A stretch of 64,000 nt of DNA from Kitasatospora fiedleri (GCF_948472415.1 NZ_OX419519.1:6663001-6727000), one strand, 5' to 3'. Positions 17,565 through 27,262 are shown, counted from the stretch's first letter. Notes: generated from the sequence alone by a model not told the origin. Program-made: numbers and translations.

Positions 17565-19025
17565 ATGGAGCGGCACGAAGCAGCCGCCGGCCTCGCCACG
17601 GCGACCGGCGGGACGGGGACGCGGCGCACGGGCGGGGCAGGGCGGCTCGCCACCCAGGCGCGCCCCGGGGCGGTCGTGGCCGTCCCGGTGCAGGCCGGGT
17701 CGGACGGTCGGCGGGCCGGCCGGTCGGCCGTCGAACCCGCCGCCGCGGCTGAGGAGTTGGCCGCCCGGTTCGCCGCCGCCGGGCCCGCCGAGGCCGACCT
17801 GCTGGCCACCGCCGTGTTCGGCGCGTACGGGGCCCGGCACCTGGGCGGCGCACCCCAGCAGGCCGAACCCGCACCCGGCACCAGCTGGTGGCACGGCCCC
17901 ACCGTCCACCACAGCACCTCGCCGCTGTTCCGGCCGCCCGGCTACCGCCGGATACGCCGCGAGGCGCCCGCCCAGGCCGGCACCCGCCCCACCGGCGGCG
18001 GCCGGCACCGCAAACCCGAACGCCCCGCCGCCGGCGCCCTCGCCGCCACCGCCGAACTGCGCACCGCCGCCCGGCTGCTGATGGCCCACCCGCTGGTCAC
18101 CGCCGACGGGCCGCACGGCGCCGCGCTCCCGCTGATCCGGCGTCACGCCGAGGCGCTCGCCGAACACTTCCACGCCCTGCTCGGCTACCGGCTCACCCTC
18201 GGTCCCGCCCACGCCCGCCTGCACAAGGCCCCGCTGCCCGGCCGCACCCTGGCCGGACTCGACCCCGCCGGGTACGCCGCCCTCGCCCGCGCCCTGGCCG
18301 GCGGCCCCGCCGCCTCCGCCCTCGCCCCGGTCCGGGCCCTGCTCGACGCGTGGTGCCCGCCCGCCGAACTCGCCGCCGACCTGCTCACCGCGCCCCCGCT
18401 GCCCGCCGCCGGACCCGAGGTGACCGTCCGCCGCCTGCTCGCCGAGACCCCCGTCGTCCGCTACGACGGACTCGCCCCCGCCGAACGCGCCCACCTGCTC
18501 GCCGCGGCCCCCGCCGAGACGGAACGATTCGCCGACTTCCTGGGCCTCACCGCCGAGATCCGCGCCGAGGGCGTCGCCCTGCTCGACCCCGCCGACGAAC
18601 TCACCGACCTCGCCCTCCCGGGCCCCGGCACCCTCGCCCAGGCCGCCCTGCTGCTCGCCGAACGCCTGGTCGAGGAGCTCCGCCCGGCCGCCACCGAGAA
18701 CGCCCCGCCCGCCGTCCTCGTCCCCGACGCCCTGATCGACGGCACCCTCGGCGACATCACCGACGACTACGGCATGAGCGCCGGCTGGGACGCGGGCTAC
18801 CTCGCCGACCTCGCCGCCTTCCGCCGCGACGCACTCGACCTGCTCCACCGGATGGGCCTCGCCGCCCCGGCCGGCCGCACCTGGCTGCTGCTCGCCCCCG
18901 CCGCCCGCTACGCGCCCCGCGCCGAACCCGAGCCCCCCGCCGGCACCGGCCGCCACTCCCGCCCGGCGACCACCCCGGCCACCGCCCCGGCGGCCGGGCG
19001 GGGGCGGGACCGGCAGGCGGCGTGA
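17565..19025 (+). CDS. DUF2398 / TIGR02678-like protein (Wadjet type II JetB-like), solitary
   Basis: A 486-residue protein. The stretch TAELRTAARLLMAHPLVTAD (about residues 164-183) and the following PLIRRHAEAL...LLGYRLTL match my knowledge of the DUF2398 family, whose members act as the kleisin-associated JetB subunit of condensin-like Wadjet type II defence systems. Residues 1-130 are an Ala/Pro/Arg-rich extension, and the central region usual for JetB looks rewritten. No JetA, JetC or JetD gene is adjacent. There is no Shine-Dalgarno sequence; TAGGCT lies about 11 bases before the ATG, which would give a leaderless transcript. A moonlighting or defence-derived role is inferred. Confidence 0.55.
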   Translation: MERHEAAAGLATATGGTGTRRTGGAGRLATQARPGAVVAVPVQAGSDGRRAGRSAVEPAAAAEELAARFAAAGPAEADLLATAVFGAYGARHLGGAPQQAEPAPGTSWWHGPTVHHSTSPLFRPPGYRRIRREAPAQAGTRPTGGGRHRKPERPAAGALAATAELRTAARLLMAHPLVTADGPHGAALPLIRRHAEALAEHFHALLGYRLTLGPAHARLHKAPLPGRTLAGLDPAGYAALARALAGGPAASALAPVRALLDAWCPPAELAADLLTAPPLPAAGPEVTVRRLLAETPVVRYDGLAPAERAHLLAAAPAETERFADFLGLTAEIRAEGVALLDPADELTDLALPGPGTLAQAALLLAERLVEELRPAATENAPPAVLVPDALIDGTLGDITDDYGMSAGWDAGYLADLAAFRRDALDLLHRMGLAAPAGRTWLLLAPAARYAPRAEPEPPAGTGRHSRPATTPATAPAAGRGRDRQAA

Positions 19026-19104
19026 GGAAGCCCCGGCCGGTCGGCGGGGTCGGTGCCGGGCCGGTGGGTGATCGGTGGGTGACCGGTGGGCGGTCGGTGG
19101 GCGA

Positions 19105-19320
19105 TCAGTAGGTGAGCGGGCGGACGTGCTCGGCGACGGCGCGGGGCTCCTCCCGCATCATGTCGTACCGGACGCGCTGGCCCTGGTGCAGGAAGCGGTG
19201 CGCGTCGGTGTCGGCGATCACCGAGTCGTAGTAGACCGTGACGTCGGGGCCGCCCGCGTCCGGGGTGATGTAGCCGTAGCCGTGCTCGATGCCGAACCAC
19301 CGTACGGTGCCGGTCTCCAT
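19105..19320 (-). CDS. Cold-shock-domain protein
   Basis: A 71-residue single-domain OB-fold protein beginning METGTVRWFGIEHGYGYITP. The first RNP motif (usually KGFGFI) is altered to EHGYGYI, and the second is VTVYYDSV in place of VFVHYSAI, so this is a divergent member. Members bind single-stranded RNA or DNA. GGAAGGGAG sits 6 bases upstream of the ATG. It is monocistronic. Confidence 0.8.
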   Translation of the reverse strand: METGTVRWFGIEHGYGYITPDAGGPDVTVYYDSVIADTDAHRFLHQGQRVRYDMMREEPRAVAEHVRPLTY

Positions 19321-19389
19321 GGTGGACTCCCTTCCGGCCGGGTCAGTCCCAGTATCGGTTCCGGGCGCCGGGTCCACCACTCGTCCGGC

Positions 19390-19575
19390 TCAACGGCCGG
19401 CCGGGGCCGCCTGCGCGGTCGGGGCCTGCTGCCGGACGGTCTCCACGGTGGCGCCGACGCCGAGCGAGCCCAGCGCCACCGAGGCCGCGACGGCGGCGCA
19501 GGCGAGCAGGCGGCGGTGGCGGCGGGGCAGCGGGAAGCGCGGGTCCTGGGCCGGGGGGACGGTGCGGGCGTTCAT
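19390..19575 (-). CDS. Small single-pass membrane or exported peptide
   Basis: A 61-residue open frame: basic N-terminus (RFPLPRRHRRLL), one hydrophobic segment (ACAAVAASVALGSLGVGA, about residues 24-41) and an Ala/Gln tail. The layout is that of a small anchored or secreted protein. The ribosome site is weak and no homologue is recognised, so it may not be a gene. Confidence 0.45.
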   Translation of the reverse strand: MNARTVPPAQDPRFPLPRRHRRLLACAAVAASVALGSLGVGATVETVRQQAPTAQAAPAGR

Positions 19576-19957
19576 GGTGGAGAGCCTGGCAGCCGGGTGT
19601 TACGCGGTCGCGAAACGCGGGTGAAGTCTGGAAGGGGTCTCGGCGTCGGAACCCCCGCTCCCGCATCCGCGCAGGTCGAACGCCTGACCGTGGACGTGCG
19701 CGGTGCGGCGGGCGGCACGCGGGCGGTGGGGGTGGCGGGGGTGGCGGTACGCGCGGCGGGGGTGGCGGTGGCGGGCGCGGGCGGATGACGGCCGCCCGGC
19801 CCGCCGTTCGGCGTGGGTCCGACGCGGACCAGGGTGCCACCGTCGCCGGGCGGCGGTGACCAGGGCGAACTCTTGCCGGAGGTCCGGGAGTCGGCCGCCC
19901 GGCCGGGCGCCGCACGGGGTGCCGGGCCGGCCGGGGGCCGCGGGCCCGGCGGCGGGT

Positions 19958-21601
19958 TCACTCCTGCGGGTGAGACCGGTCGGGGCACTCCGTCCCGACG
20001 CTGGTGCCGACCGCGTCGCGCAGGCCGTGCGCGGGACGCGGGTGGGGCGCACCCGCCGCCGGGTCGGTGCGCAGCTCGCGCACCAGGGCCACGCACAGCC
20101 CCAGCATGACCAGCACGAACGGCAGCGCGACCAGGACGGTGGCGTTCTGCAGCGCGGTCAGCCCGCCCGCCAGCAGCAGGGCGGCGGCCACGCCCGCCAT
20201 CAGCACGCCCCAGGCCACCACCAGCCAGGTGCGCGGGTGCAGGGCGCCGCCGGCGGAGAGCGAGCCGAGCACCAGGGCGGCCGAGTCGGCGGAGGTGATG
20301 AAGTACAGCATCACCAGCAGCACCGCGACCACGCTGGTGACCGCGCCCAGCGGCAGCGCCTCCAGCATCTCGAACAGCCCGGCGTCCGCGCCCCGCGGGA
20401 TGGTGGCCACCAGGTCGGCCGCGCCGGTCGCCTGCAGCCGGATCGCCGAGCCGCCCATCACCACGAACCACACCGCGGTCGCCCCGCTGGGCACCAGCAG
20501 CACCCCGACCAGGAACTGGCGCACCGTCCGGCCCCGGGAGATCCGGGCGATGAAGGTGCCGACGAACGGGGCCCAGGACAGCCACCACGCCCAGTAGAAG
20601 ACCGTCCAGGTGCCCAGCCAGTCCTCGTCCGTGAACGCCCCGGTCTGGGTGGCCAGCACCACCAGGTCGGAGAGGTAGCCGCCGACCGTCGAGGGCAGCG
20701 CGTCCAGCACGAAGACGGTCGGGCCGACCACGAACACGAACACCATCAGCAGGGCGGCCAGCACCACGCTGATGGTCGACAGCCACTTCACGCCGCGGTG
20801 CACGCCCGACATCGCGGACAGCACGAACGCGCTGCCCAGGGCCGCGATCACCACCAGCTCGACGCCCTCGGTGGCCCGGACGTCGGTGACGTAGCCCAGG
20901 CCGCCCGCCACCTGGATCGCGCCCAGGCCCAGGCTGGTCGCCGAGCCGAACACGGTGGCGAACACCGACAGCAGGTCGATCAACCGGCCCGGCCAGCCGT
21001 TCGCCCCGCGCTCGCCGATCAGCGGCACGAACGCCGCCGACATCCGGTTGCCCCGGCCCTTGCGGAAGGTCGTGTAGGCCAGCGCCAGGCCGCCCACCGC
21101 GTAGATCGCCCACGGGTGCAGCGTCCAGTGGAACAGCGAGAACTCCAGCGCCCGCTGCGCCGCCGCCGCGCTCTGCGGGGCCGGGCCGGAGCCCGGCTGC
21201 GGCTGCGCGTACAGCTGGAGCGGTTCGCCGACGCCGTAGAACAGCAGGCCGATGCCCATCCCGGCGGAGAACATCATCGCCACCCAGGCCAGCGTGGAGA
21301 ACTCCGGCTCCTCACCGTCCCGGCCCAGCGGGACCCGGCCGAACCGGCTGACCGCCAGCACCACCGCGAGCAGCAGGAACACGTCCGCGGCGACCACGAA
21401 CAGCCAGCCGAAGTTGTGCAGCACCCAGGCCAGCCCGGTGTCCGAGACCCGGCCCAGCGAGTCCTCCGCGAACACCCCCCAGGCCACCACCCCCAGCACG
21501 GCGGCCGCGCCGACCCCGAACACCACCCGGTCCAGCGGGAAGGCGCCGGCGTCCGGTGCGGCGGGCTGACGGTCCGTCGAGGGCTCCGAAGGCTTGGGCA
21601 T
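19958..21601 (-). CDS. BCCT-family betaine/choline/carnitine transporter
   Basis: A 547-residue secondary transporter with twelve predicted helices. The family signature region WWLSWAPFVGTFIARISRGR (about residues 320-339) and the GMGIGLLFYGVGEP motif in helix 3 are present. BCCT carriers import glycine betaine, choline or carnitine with Na+ or H+ and serve osmoprotection. The C-terminal 40 residues are hydrophilic and could be an osmosensing tail as in BetP. Start ambiguous: MPKPSEP is used; an in-frame GTG lies six codons upstream. A TetR gene lies 170 bases upstream on the same strand. Confidence 0.85.
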   Translation of the reverse strand: MPKPSEPSTDRQPAAPDAGAFPLDRVVFGVGAAAVLGVVAWGVFAEDSLGRVSDTGLAWVLHNFGWLFVVAADVFLLLAVVLAVSRFGRVPLGRDGEEPEFSTLAWVAMMFSAGMGIGLLFYGVGEPLQLYAQPQPGSGPAPQSAAAAQRALEFSLFHWTLHPWAIYAVGGLALAYTTFRKGRGNRMSAAFVPLIGERGANGWPGRLIDLLSVFATVFGSATSLGLGAIQVAGGLGYVTDVRATEGVELVVIAALGSAFVLSAMSGVHRGVKWLSTISVVLAALLMVFVFVVGPTVFVLDALPSTVGGYLSDLVVLATQTGAFTDEDWLGTWTVFYWAWWLSWAPFVGTFIARISRGRTVRQFLVGVLLVPSGATAVWFVVMGGSAIRLQATGAADLVATIPRGADAGLFEMLEALPLGAVTSVVAVLLVMLYFITSADSAALVLGSLSAGGALHPRTWLVVAWGVLMAGVAAALLLAGGLTALQNATVLVALPFVLVMLGLCVALVRELRTDPAAGAPHPRPAHGLRDAVGTSVGTECPDRSHPQE

Positions 21602-21772
21602 ACGGGGCACTATGTCCACAACCGGGCGCGGGAGGGGGCACGGCACGCCGGGACGCGGCGAGGGCGCTGCGGGTCGGCGCGGAGGCACAGCGGGCCGCCG
21701 CGGGGACGCAGCGGTCGGCGCGGGGGCGCTGCGGGTCGGCGGAACGCCGCGGGCGGCGCGGCCGACGGCGGG

Positions 21773-22411
21773 TCAGGCGGCCGGGGCCGGGGGCGGCTCG
21801 TACGGCGTCAGCACCATCCGGACCATCTCCTCCAGCCGGGTGCGGGCGTCGTCCAGCGTGGTCCGCCCGGTCACCCAGGACGTCAACTCGCCCTGCCAGG
21901 CGTGCCCCACCATGTGCCGCACCAGCTCCCCGGGAGCCGGCGGGACCTCCGGCAGCACCGCCCCCAGCGCCGCCCGGTCCGCCCGGGCCAGGCCCTGCAA
22001 CGCCTCGCTGGCGAACGGGTCCGTGGAGGTGGCCACCGCCACCCGCAGCCGGGCCAGCTCCGGCTGCCGCTGGTACGCCCGCATCCCCCGCCGCACGAAC
22101 CGCACCGCCCGCTCGGTCGGCGAGGCGCTGCGCCCCGCCCCCACCTCGCCGACCAGGTCGGCGAGCAGCAGCCGGTGCCAGTCCGCTATCGCGGCGGCGA
22201 GCAGGTGGTCCTTCGACGAGAAGTACCGGTAGGCGGTCCCGAGGGCCACGCCGGAGCGCTCCGACACCTGTTTCATCTGGAGGCGTTCCACGCCGATCTC
22301 GGTCACCAGGCCCAGGGCGGCGGACAGGAGAGATCCGCGGCGTTCCAGCTGACGGGGGGACATCGCCTCCACCGGACGAGGTGACAGGTCAACCTTGGTC
22401 ACCCGAACCAT
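21773..22411 (-). CDS. TetR-family transcriptional regulator
   Basis: A 212-residue regulator. Helix-turn-helix at residues about 44-66 (MKQVSERSGVALGTAYRYFS), then the typical helical ligand domain (KstR-like pattern RMLEEM...). It resembles lipid- or steroid-responsive TetR proteins. It precedes the BCCT gene on the same strand and is 142 bases from tesB. The start may instead be the ATG at MSPRQLERR (residue 17). Target unknown. Confidence 0.8.
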   Translation of the reverse strand: MVRVTKVDLSPRPVEAMSPRQLERRGSLLSAALGLVTEIGVERLQMKQVSERSGVALGTAYRYFSSKDHLLAAAIADWHRLLLADLVGEVGAGRSASPTERAVRFVRRGMRAYQRQPELARLRVAVATSTDPFASEALQGLARADRAALGAVLPEVPPAPGELVRHMVGHAWQGELTSWVTGRTTLDDARTRLEEMVRMVLTPYEPPPAPAA

Positions 22412-22553
22412 GATACGTGGCGGCCCCGCACCGCGGTATGACGCGACGGGTCACCGGTGGGTGACGGGGACGCGCGGCCGATCGGGCGGCCGCGCGGTCG
22501 GTCTCTCGCGCGGTCTCTCGCGCGGCCTTTCGGGGAATCGGTCCGGCGGCAGG

Positions 22554-23504
22554 TCAGGGGGTGGGCGGGGCCTGCCGCGCCTGCCGCGCCTGCTTCGGCC
22601 GCAGTTCGCGCAGCAGGGTCTCCTGGACGGCGGAGGCCACCAGCACCCCGTCCCGGTCGTAGAACTCGCCCATCGCCAGGCCCCGGCCGTCCGACGCGGA
22701 CGGGCTGCGCTGCGCGAACAGCAGCCACTCGTCGGCGCGGAACGGGCGGTGGAACCACATCGCGTGGTCCAGCGAGGCCAGCGCCACCCGGGGCTCGGCG
22801 ACCCGGTGCACCCGGTGCGGCTGGAGGTGCAGCGCCGTGGTCGAGGCCAGCGTCAGGTCGGACAGGTACGTCAACGCGCAGACCTGGAGCAGCGGGTCGT
22901 CCCCCGGCAGCGCGCTGCCCGTCCGCAGCCAGACGAACTGCTGGGGGACGCCCGGCAGTTCCGGCGGCATGCCGGGCGCACCGGCCGGGACGAAACGCAT
23001 CTCCAGGGCCCGGAAGACCGTCGCGCCCGCGAACTCCTCCGGCGCGTCCCGCTGCCAGGCCAGGTACGGGTCCGGCAGCTCCTCCGGGCCCGGCACCGGC
23101 GGCATGGTGCGCTGCCGGTCGCCGGACGCCTCCGGGCGCTTGAACGACGCCGACATGGTGAAGATCACCTCGCCGCGCTGGACCGCCGTCACCCGCCGGG
23201 TCGCGTACGAGCCGCCGTCCCGGGCCCGGTCCACCTGGTAGACGATCGGGCGGCGCGGATCGCCCGGCCGCAGGAAGTACCCGTGCAGGCTGTGCACCCG
23301 GCGGGCCGGCTCCACCGTGCGCCCGGCCGAGGTCAGCGCCTGCGCCGCGACCTGCCCGCCGAACGCGCGCAGCGGCGCGCCCGCGTGGCAGTGGCCCCGG
23401 AACAGGTTCTCCTCCAGCTCATCGATGCCGAGCAGCTCCGCGAAGGAGCGCAGTCCAGAGGCGGAAGCGGGCGTCGGGGCGGCGGGGGCGGTCACCCGGC
23501 CCAT
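22554..23504 (-). CDS. tesB: Acyl-CoA thioesterase II
   Basis: A 316-residue double hot-dog protein. The N-terminal repeat has FRGHCHAGAPLRAFGGQVAAQAL and HSLHGYFLRPGD; the C-terminal repeat has ASLDHAMWFHRPFRADEWLL with the catalytic Asp, and a Gln/Thr triad is likely. It hydrolyses medium- and long-chain acyl-CoA esters in the cytoplasm. The ATG at MGRV or the GTG three codons later are both possible starts. The last residues are an Arg-Gln repeat. Confidence 0.88.
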   Translation of the reverse strand: MGRVTAPAAPTPASASGLRSFAELLGIDELEENLFRGHCHAGAPLRAFGGQVAAQALTSAGRTVEPARRVHSLHGYFLRPGDPRRPIVYQVDRARDGGSYATRRVTAVQRGEVIFTMSASFKRPEASGDRQRTMPPVPGPEELPDPYLAWQRDAPEEFAGATVFRALEMRFVPAGAPGMPPELPGVPQQFVWLRTGSALPGDDPLLQVCALTYLSDLTLASTTALHLQPHRVHRVAEPRVALASLDHAMWFHRPFRADEWLLFAQRSPSASDGRGLAMGEFYDRDGVLVASAVQETLLRELRPKQARQARQAPPTP

Positions 23505-23659
23505 GCTAGAACACGTTGCAGTCGGCGGGAGCTGTGGTGCCCGTCACGTGCGGTGGGGCGGGGGAGGGGTGAGCGGGGGCAGCCGGCGCCGTGTCGGGAA
23601 GTCCTAGCGGGAGGTCCTGGCGGAAGGTCGTGTCGGGGGCGGAGGTGAGCGTTCCGCCC

Positions 23660-25037
23660 ATGACCACGGCCGTTCACGCCCTGCGCTACCTGCACCCCTC
23701 CGCGCTCCGCCCCCGGCGGCTGGCCCTCGCCACCAGCGGCGGCGCCACCCCCGACGGCGAGGCCGCGCACCCCCGGTTCTCCGACGGCCTGCTGCGCCAC
23801 CCCGACGCCGCGGCCGCCGCGCTGCTCGCCGTCGCCGACGTAGCCGCCGCCCGCTACCACCGGCCCGTGGGCGCCGACTCGCTCGACCCCGTGGTCACCG
23901 CCGACGGCGACCGGCTGCGCTTCGAGTCCTTCTCCGGCTGCGGCGGCGTGCACGCCCGGCTCGACGGCGCCGGCACCGGCCACGGCACCACCAACGTCGA
24001 CGTCAACGCCCCGCTGCGCGAGGCCCTGCGGCTGCGCACCCCCGGCCAGCGGCTGGAACTCGCCGTCGGCGCCGAGGAACCGGCCGTCGGCGTCGGCACC
24101 GACACCCTGGTCGAACGCAAGGTCCCGCTGCCGGACTGCTGGCTCAAGGGCTTCGCCGAGACCCAGGTGATCACCGCCCGCTTCGACCTGCGCCCAGCTC
24201 CCCGCCGCCGAGGCCGTCCGCTTCCTGCGCACCCTCCCGACGGTCGGCCGCGGCGCCGTCTGCTGGGTCGTCCCGGCCGGCCCCGGCCCCGGCCTGCGCC
24301 CCGCCTCCCGCCCCGGCGCGATCTGCCTGCCCGGCCCCGAACGCCTGACCGCCCTGCGCCCGCTGCTGCGCCACGCCACCGCCCTGCGCGTCTACGCCCC
24401 GCCCGGCACCCCCGCCGGGCCCACCGCCTCCGCCTGGGAACTCGCCCTCCCCGGCGGGCAGTTGACGCTCACCCTGTCGCCCGACAGCTCCCGTGGCTTC
24501 TCCGGTGAGGGCGGCCTGCTCGACCTGCCGGCCCGGGACACCCCCACCGAGGACGTCGACGCGCTGGCCGCCCTGCTCGCCCGGGAGCCCCGGCTCGACC
24601 CGGCCGACCTCGCCGAGGACTCCGGCCTGCCCCCCGAACGGGTCCGCACCGCCCTCGCCCACCTCGCCACGGCCGGCCGACTCGGCTACGACCTCGCCGA
24701 CGCCGCCCACTTCCACCGCCGACTGCCCTACCAGGACGGCCGGGTGGAGGACCGCAACCCCCGGCTCCGCTCCGCCCGCGCCCTGCTCGCCGCCGACGCC
24801 GTCGGCCCGGTCTCCGGCGACGTCCGGGTGGTCACCGTCGGCGACCACGCCCACCACGTCCGGGTCGGCGCCGACGGCACCGCCCTCGGCTGCACCTGCC
24901 GCTGGTGGGCCCGCCACCGGGGCGGGCGCGGGCCGTGCAGCCACGTGCTCGCGGTGCGGATGAGCGTGGGGGAGGAGCGGTGGGGGCCTTCGCCCGTGAA
25001 GGTGGACGCGCGGTTGGTTGTCACGCGGCGAGCGTGA
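23660..25037 (+). pseudogene. SWIM zinc-finger protein, one-base frameshift
   Basis: About 458 residues if the slip is corrected. The zinc site C-T-C...C-S-H (GCTCRWWARHRGGRGPCSHV) is near the C-terminus. SWIM proteins bind nucleic acid or partners; those next to DUF6493-type proteins in streptomycetes have no known role. At 24193-24195 a C-run holds one base too many: the reading frame passes from RFDLR to QLPAAEAVRFLRTL. The 3' end is also altered, because an IS3 element begins at about 25021 and supplies the last residues and the stop. Whether the frameshift is real or an assembly error is unresolved. Confidence 0.65.
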
Positions 25038-25914
25038 GTTTGGCCGTGTGGTGTCGTCGTTCGTGGTCGTTGGGGCTGAGCTGGCCGTTGGTGGAGTGCC
25101 GGCGGCGGGTGTTGTAGCGGGTCAGCCGGGCAAAGACGGTCCTCCTGCAGGTGACGGAGGTGCCGTGGTCGTGGGCGCCTGGGAGCGTCTCGCGCTTGAG
25201 GGAGGCGTGGAAGCTCTCGCAGGCCGCGTTGTCCGCACTGCTGCCGACCGCGCCCATCGACCGGGTGACGCCCAGCTGCGAGCACAGGTCGGCGAAGGCC
25301 CGGGACCCGTACTGCGCCCCGTGGTCGCGGTGGAACACCGAGCCGTCCGTGCTGCCGCGGGCCCGGGCCGCCGTTCGCAGCGCGTCGGCGACCGGGCCGG
25401 TGCGCATGTGCTCGGCGATCGACCAGCCCACGACCTTGCGGCTGAAGCAGTCGAGCACGGACGCCAGGTAGAGGAACTCCCCGTCGGCCAGAGGCAGATA
25501 CGTGATGTCGCCCATGTATGTGCGTCCCGGTTGCGGTGCGGTGAAGTCCCGCTGGAACAGATCCGGGACAAGCGTCGAGGCTGGGTCCGGGACGATGGTG
25601 CGGACCCGTCTGCGCAGACGGATGCCGACGATGCCGTGGGCCCGCATGACCCGGGCGACCCGCTTGTGGTTGACCCGTGCTCCGTTCCCACGCAGTTCCG
25701 CGGTCACCCTCGGCGAGCCGTAAGCACCACCGGAGTCGGCATGGATCCGTCGAATCCGCTCAGCCAGGACCTGGTCCTCGCGTCGACGGACGGCTCTGGC
25801 GCCGGCACCGCTGAGCCACTTGTCGTAGCTGGAGCGGTTGACGTCCAGGACCTGGCACAGCCGCTTCACCTCACAGGTGTCCCGGTGGTCGTGGACGAAC
25901 CGGAAGCGGCTCAC
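25021..25914 (-). CDS. IS3-family transposase OrfB (DDE integrase domain)
   Basis: A 297-residue transposase. The N-terminal HTH_21 is VKRLCQVLDVNRSSYDKWLS. The rve-type DDE core has TDITYLPL-like GDITYLPLADG (first Asp), the second Asp in HRDHGAQY, and the Glu in NAACESFHASLKRE. Its GTG start overlaps the orfA stop (GTGA). In IS3 elements OrfA and OrfB are joined by a programmed -1 shift; here they meet at a stop/start overlap. Confidence 0.88.
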   Translation of the reverse strand: MSRFRFVHDHRDTCEVKRLCQVLDVNRSSYDKWLSGAGARAVRRREDQVLAERIRRIHADSGGAYGSPRVTAELRGNGARVNHKRVARVMRAHGIVGIRLRRRVRTIVPDPASTLVPDLFQRDFTAPQPGRTYMGDITYLPLADGEFLYLASVLDCFSRKVVGWSIAEHMRTGPVADALRTAARARGSTDGSVFHRDHGAQYGSRAFADLCSQLGVTRSMGAVGSSADNAACESFHASLKRETLPGAHDHGTSVTCRRTVFARLTRYNTRRRHSTNGQLSPNDHERRHHTAKLTLAA

Positions 25915-26267
25915 CAGTTCGTCCCGCCGGCGAAATACTCGGCTGCCCTGCGCAGGATGTCCCGCTCGGCGGCCAGCTTCCGCTCACTCGCCCCAAGCTC
26001 GGCCACCCGGACCTCCAACTGCCGGATCCGCTCGTCGGGATCGCTGGAGGCGGCCGGTTGTCCTTATCGGGCCAGCCCCGTCCCGGGACGCCGGGCGTCC
26101 GCGGGCACGATGCCACGGCGGTCCCGGTCCCGCAGCACCCATTCACGCAGCGTCGCTCTGTTGATGCCCAGGTCAGCGGCGATGTCCTTGTACGTCGCCC
26201 CGGGCGTGGACCCGTACAAGGCCACGGCATCGGCCTCGAACTCGTCCGAGTGGTCCTTCATCGCCAT
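25911..26267 (-). pseudogene. IS3-family OrfA, interrupted by an in-frame stop
   Basis: The helix-turn-helix part MKDHSDEFEADAVALYGS...YKDIAADLGINRATLREWVLR is followed by an in-frame TAA (complement of 26064-26066). Reading through it restores the expected leucine-zipper part (SDPDERIRQLEVRVAELGA, DILRRAAEYFAGGTNW) in the same frame up to orfB. The nonsense change would block OrfA and OrfAB, so the element is probably immobile unless helped in trans. Confidence 0.7.
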
Positions 26268-26313
26268 CGGCGGTGTTCTCGCTTCCTCCGGATCAAGCAG
26301 ATCCAGTATCAGC

Positions 26314-26544
26314 ATGTCCACCCATCAAGGCGAAGGCCCCATCACCAACCTCGATGCCCGCATCGCCGAGGCCCAGCGCGAAGGCTGGACCGGCGAAGTC
26401 GCCGGCCTCGAAGCCAGCCTGTCCTCCGCCATGGAGAAGCTCGCGGCGATGCAGGCTGCCTCCAAGAACGGGCGAACAGCCGATTTCGGAATGCCCACAT
26501 TCAAATCCCCGTACGGACAGGTTATCGAGGAGTCACGACCCTGA
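26314..26544 (+). pseudogene. C-terminal remnant resembling a site-specific integrase tail
   Basis: An orphan 76-codon frame. ARIAEAQREGWTGEVAGLEA and KLAAMQ recall the coiled-coil tail that ends many actinobacterial tyrosine integrases; the catalytic domain is absent. It lies between the IS3 right end and the DUF4262 gene. It points to an earlier integrative element. Identity is from memory of family tails only. Confidence 0.4.
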
Positions 26545-27099
26545 TCAGGAGTCCGCGAGTGCGGCCCAGACCCCTTCCGGGTGCTCAGCAGGCGTCAACC
26601 ACAGCTGTGGCTGGGACTGCCGATAGCGCTCGTCACTCTCGGACTGCCACAGGAAGAAGCCGTCCGCGTCCGGCCACACCACCTCCAGGACGGGGAACGG
26701 AGGCCGCCGGTAGAAGGAGATCGCCCGCCCGAAGAACGTCCGGTACCAGCGGAGATCGGCGTCCCGCAGAGCGACCGGGTAGCCCTTGATGATGTCGTGA
26801 TGCTCTTGCCCGGCCGCGAGCGATGTTCCTCCCGCAGCCTTGTGGCCGAGTGAGTTGAGCAGTGTGTGCATCGTGCGGACGTCCAGGCCGAACATTGCCA
26901 GCTCAGGTGACCTGTGGGTGTGCCATAGCCCGACGGTGTACGCGAACGCCGGCCCCTCGTCGTCGGCCGGAACCATCACCACGCTCCAGCCATGCTCCTG
27001 GACCTGCTCGACCGTCCCCAGGTCCATGCGATCGGCCGCATCACGGTCACCGTAGTCGTGGCAGATCACGCAACGGCAAGCAGGACGATCACTGTGCAT
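26545..27099 (-). CDS. DUF4262 domain protein
   Basis: A 184-residue protein. The N-terminal CRCVICHDYGD may bind metal. The DUF4262 core runs from VEQVQEHGWSVVMVPADDEGPAFAYTVGL to the C-terminus, with the conserved HTHRSPELAMFGL and WYRTFFGRAI. The function of the family is unknown. Its GC content is clearly lower than that of neighbours and it lies between mobile-element debris, which suggests acquisition. The ATG before HSDRPACRC is preferred over an ATG ten codons upstream. Confidence 0.8.
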   Translation of the reverse strand: MHSDRPACRCVICHDYGDRDAADRMDLGTVEQVQEHGWSVVMVPADDEGPAFAYTVGLWHTHRSPELAMFGLDVRTMHTLLNSLGHKAAGGTSLAAGQEHHDIIKGYPVALRDADLRWYRTFFGRAISFYRRPPFPVLEVVWPDADGFFLWQSESDERYRQSQPQLWLTPAEHPEGVWAALADS

Positions 27100-27262
27100 G
27101 CCCGCGACAGTACCCCGCCCAGCGCCCACGAAGTCCTCGACTCCTTACCGGTCAATCTGGGGCCCTGCGCTTGATACCTGGAGATCACTACTCTCAGTCA
27201 CGACAGACTGCTGCTAGGCACATTGCGCACCAATCACACGGCTTCCTGCTTGGTTCAGAGAA

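Larger units (their letters stand above)
25010..26300 (-). mobile_element. IS3-family insertion sequence (boundaries approximate)
   Basis: Contains orfA and orfB of IS3 organisation on the minus strand. I could not place the terminal inverted repeats by eye. It sits directly at the 3' end of the SWIM gene. Confidence 0.75.
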
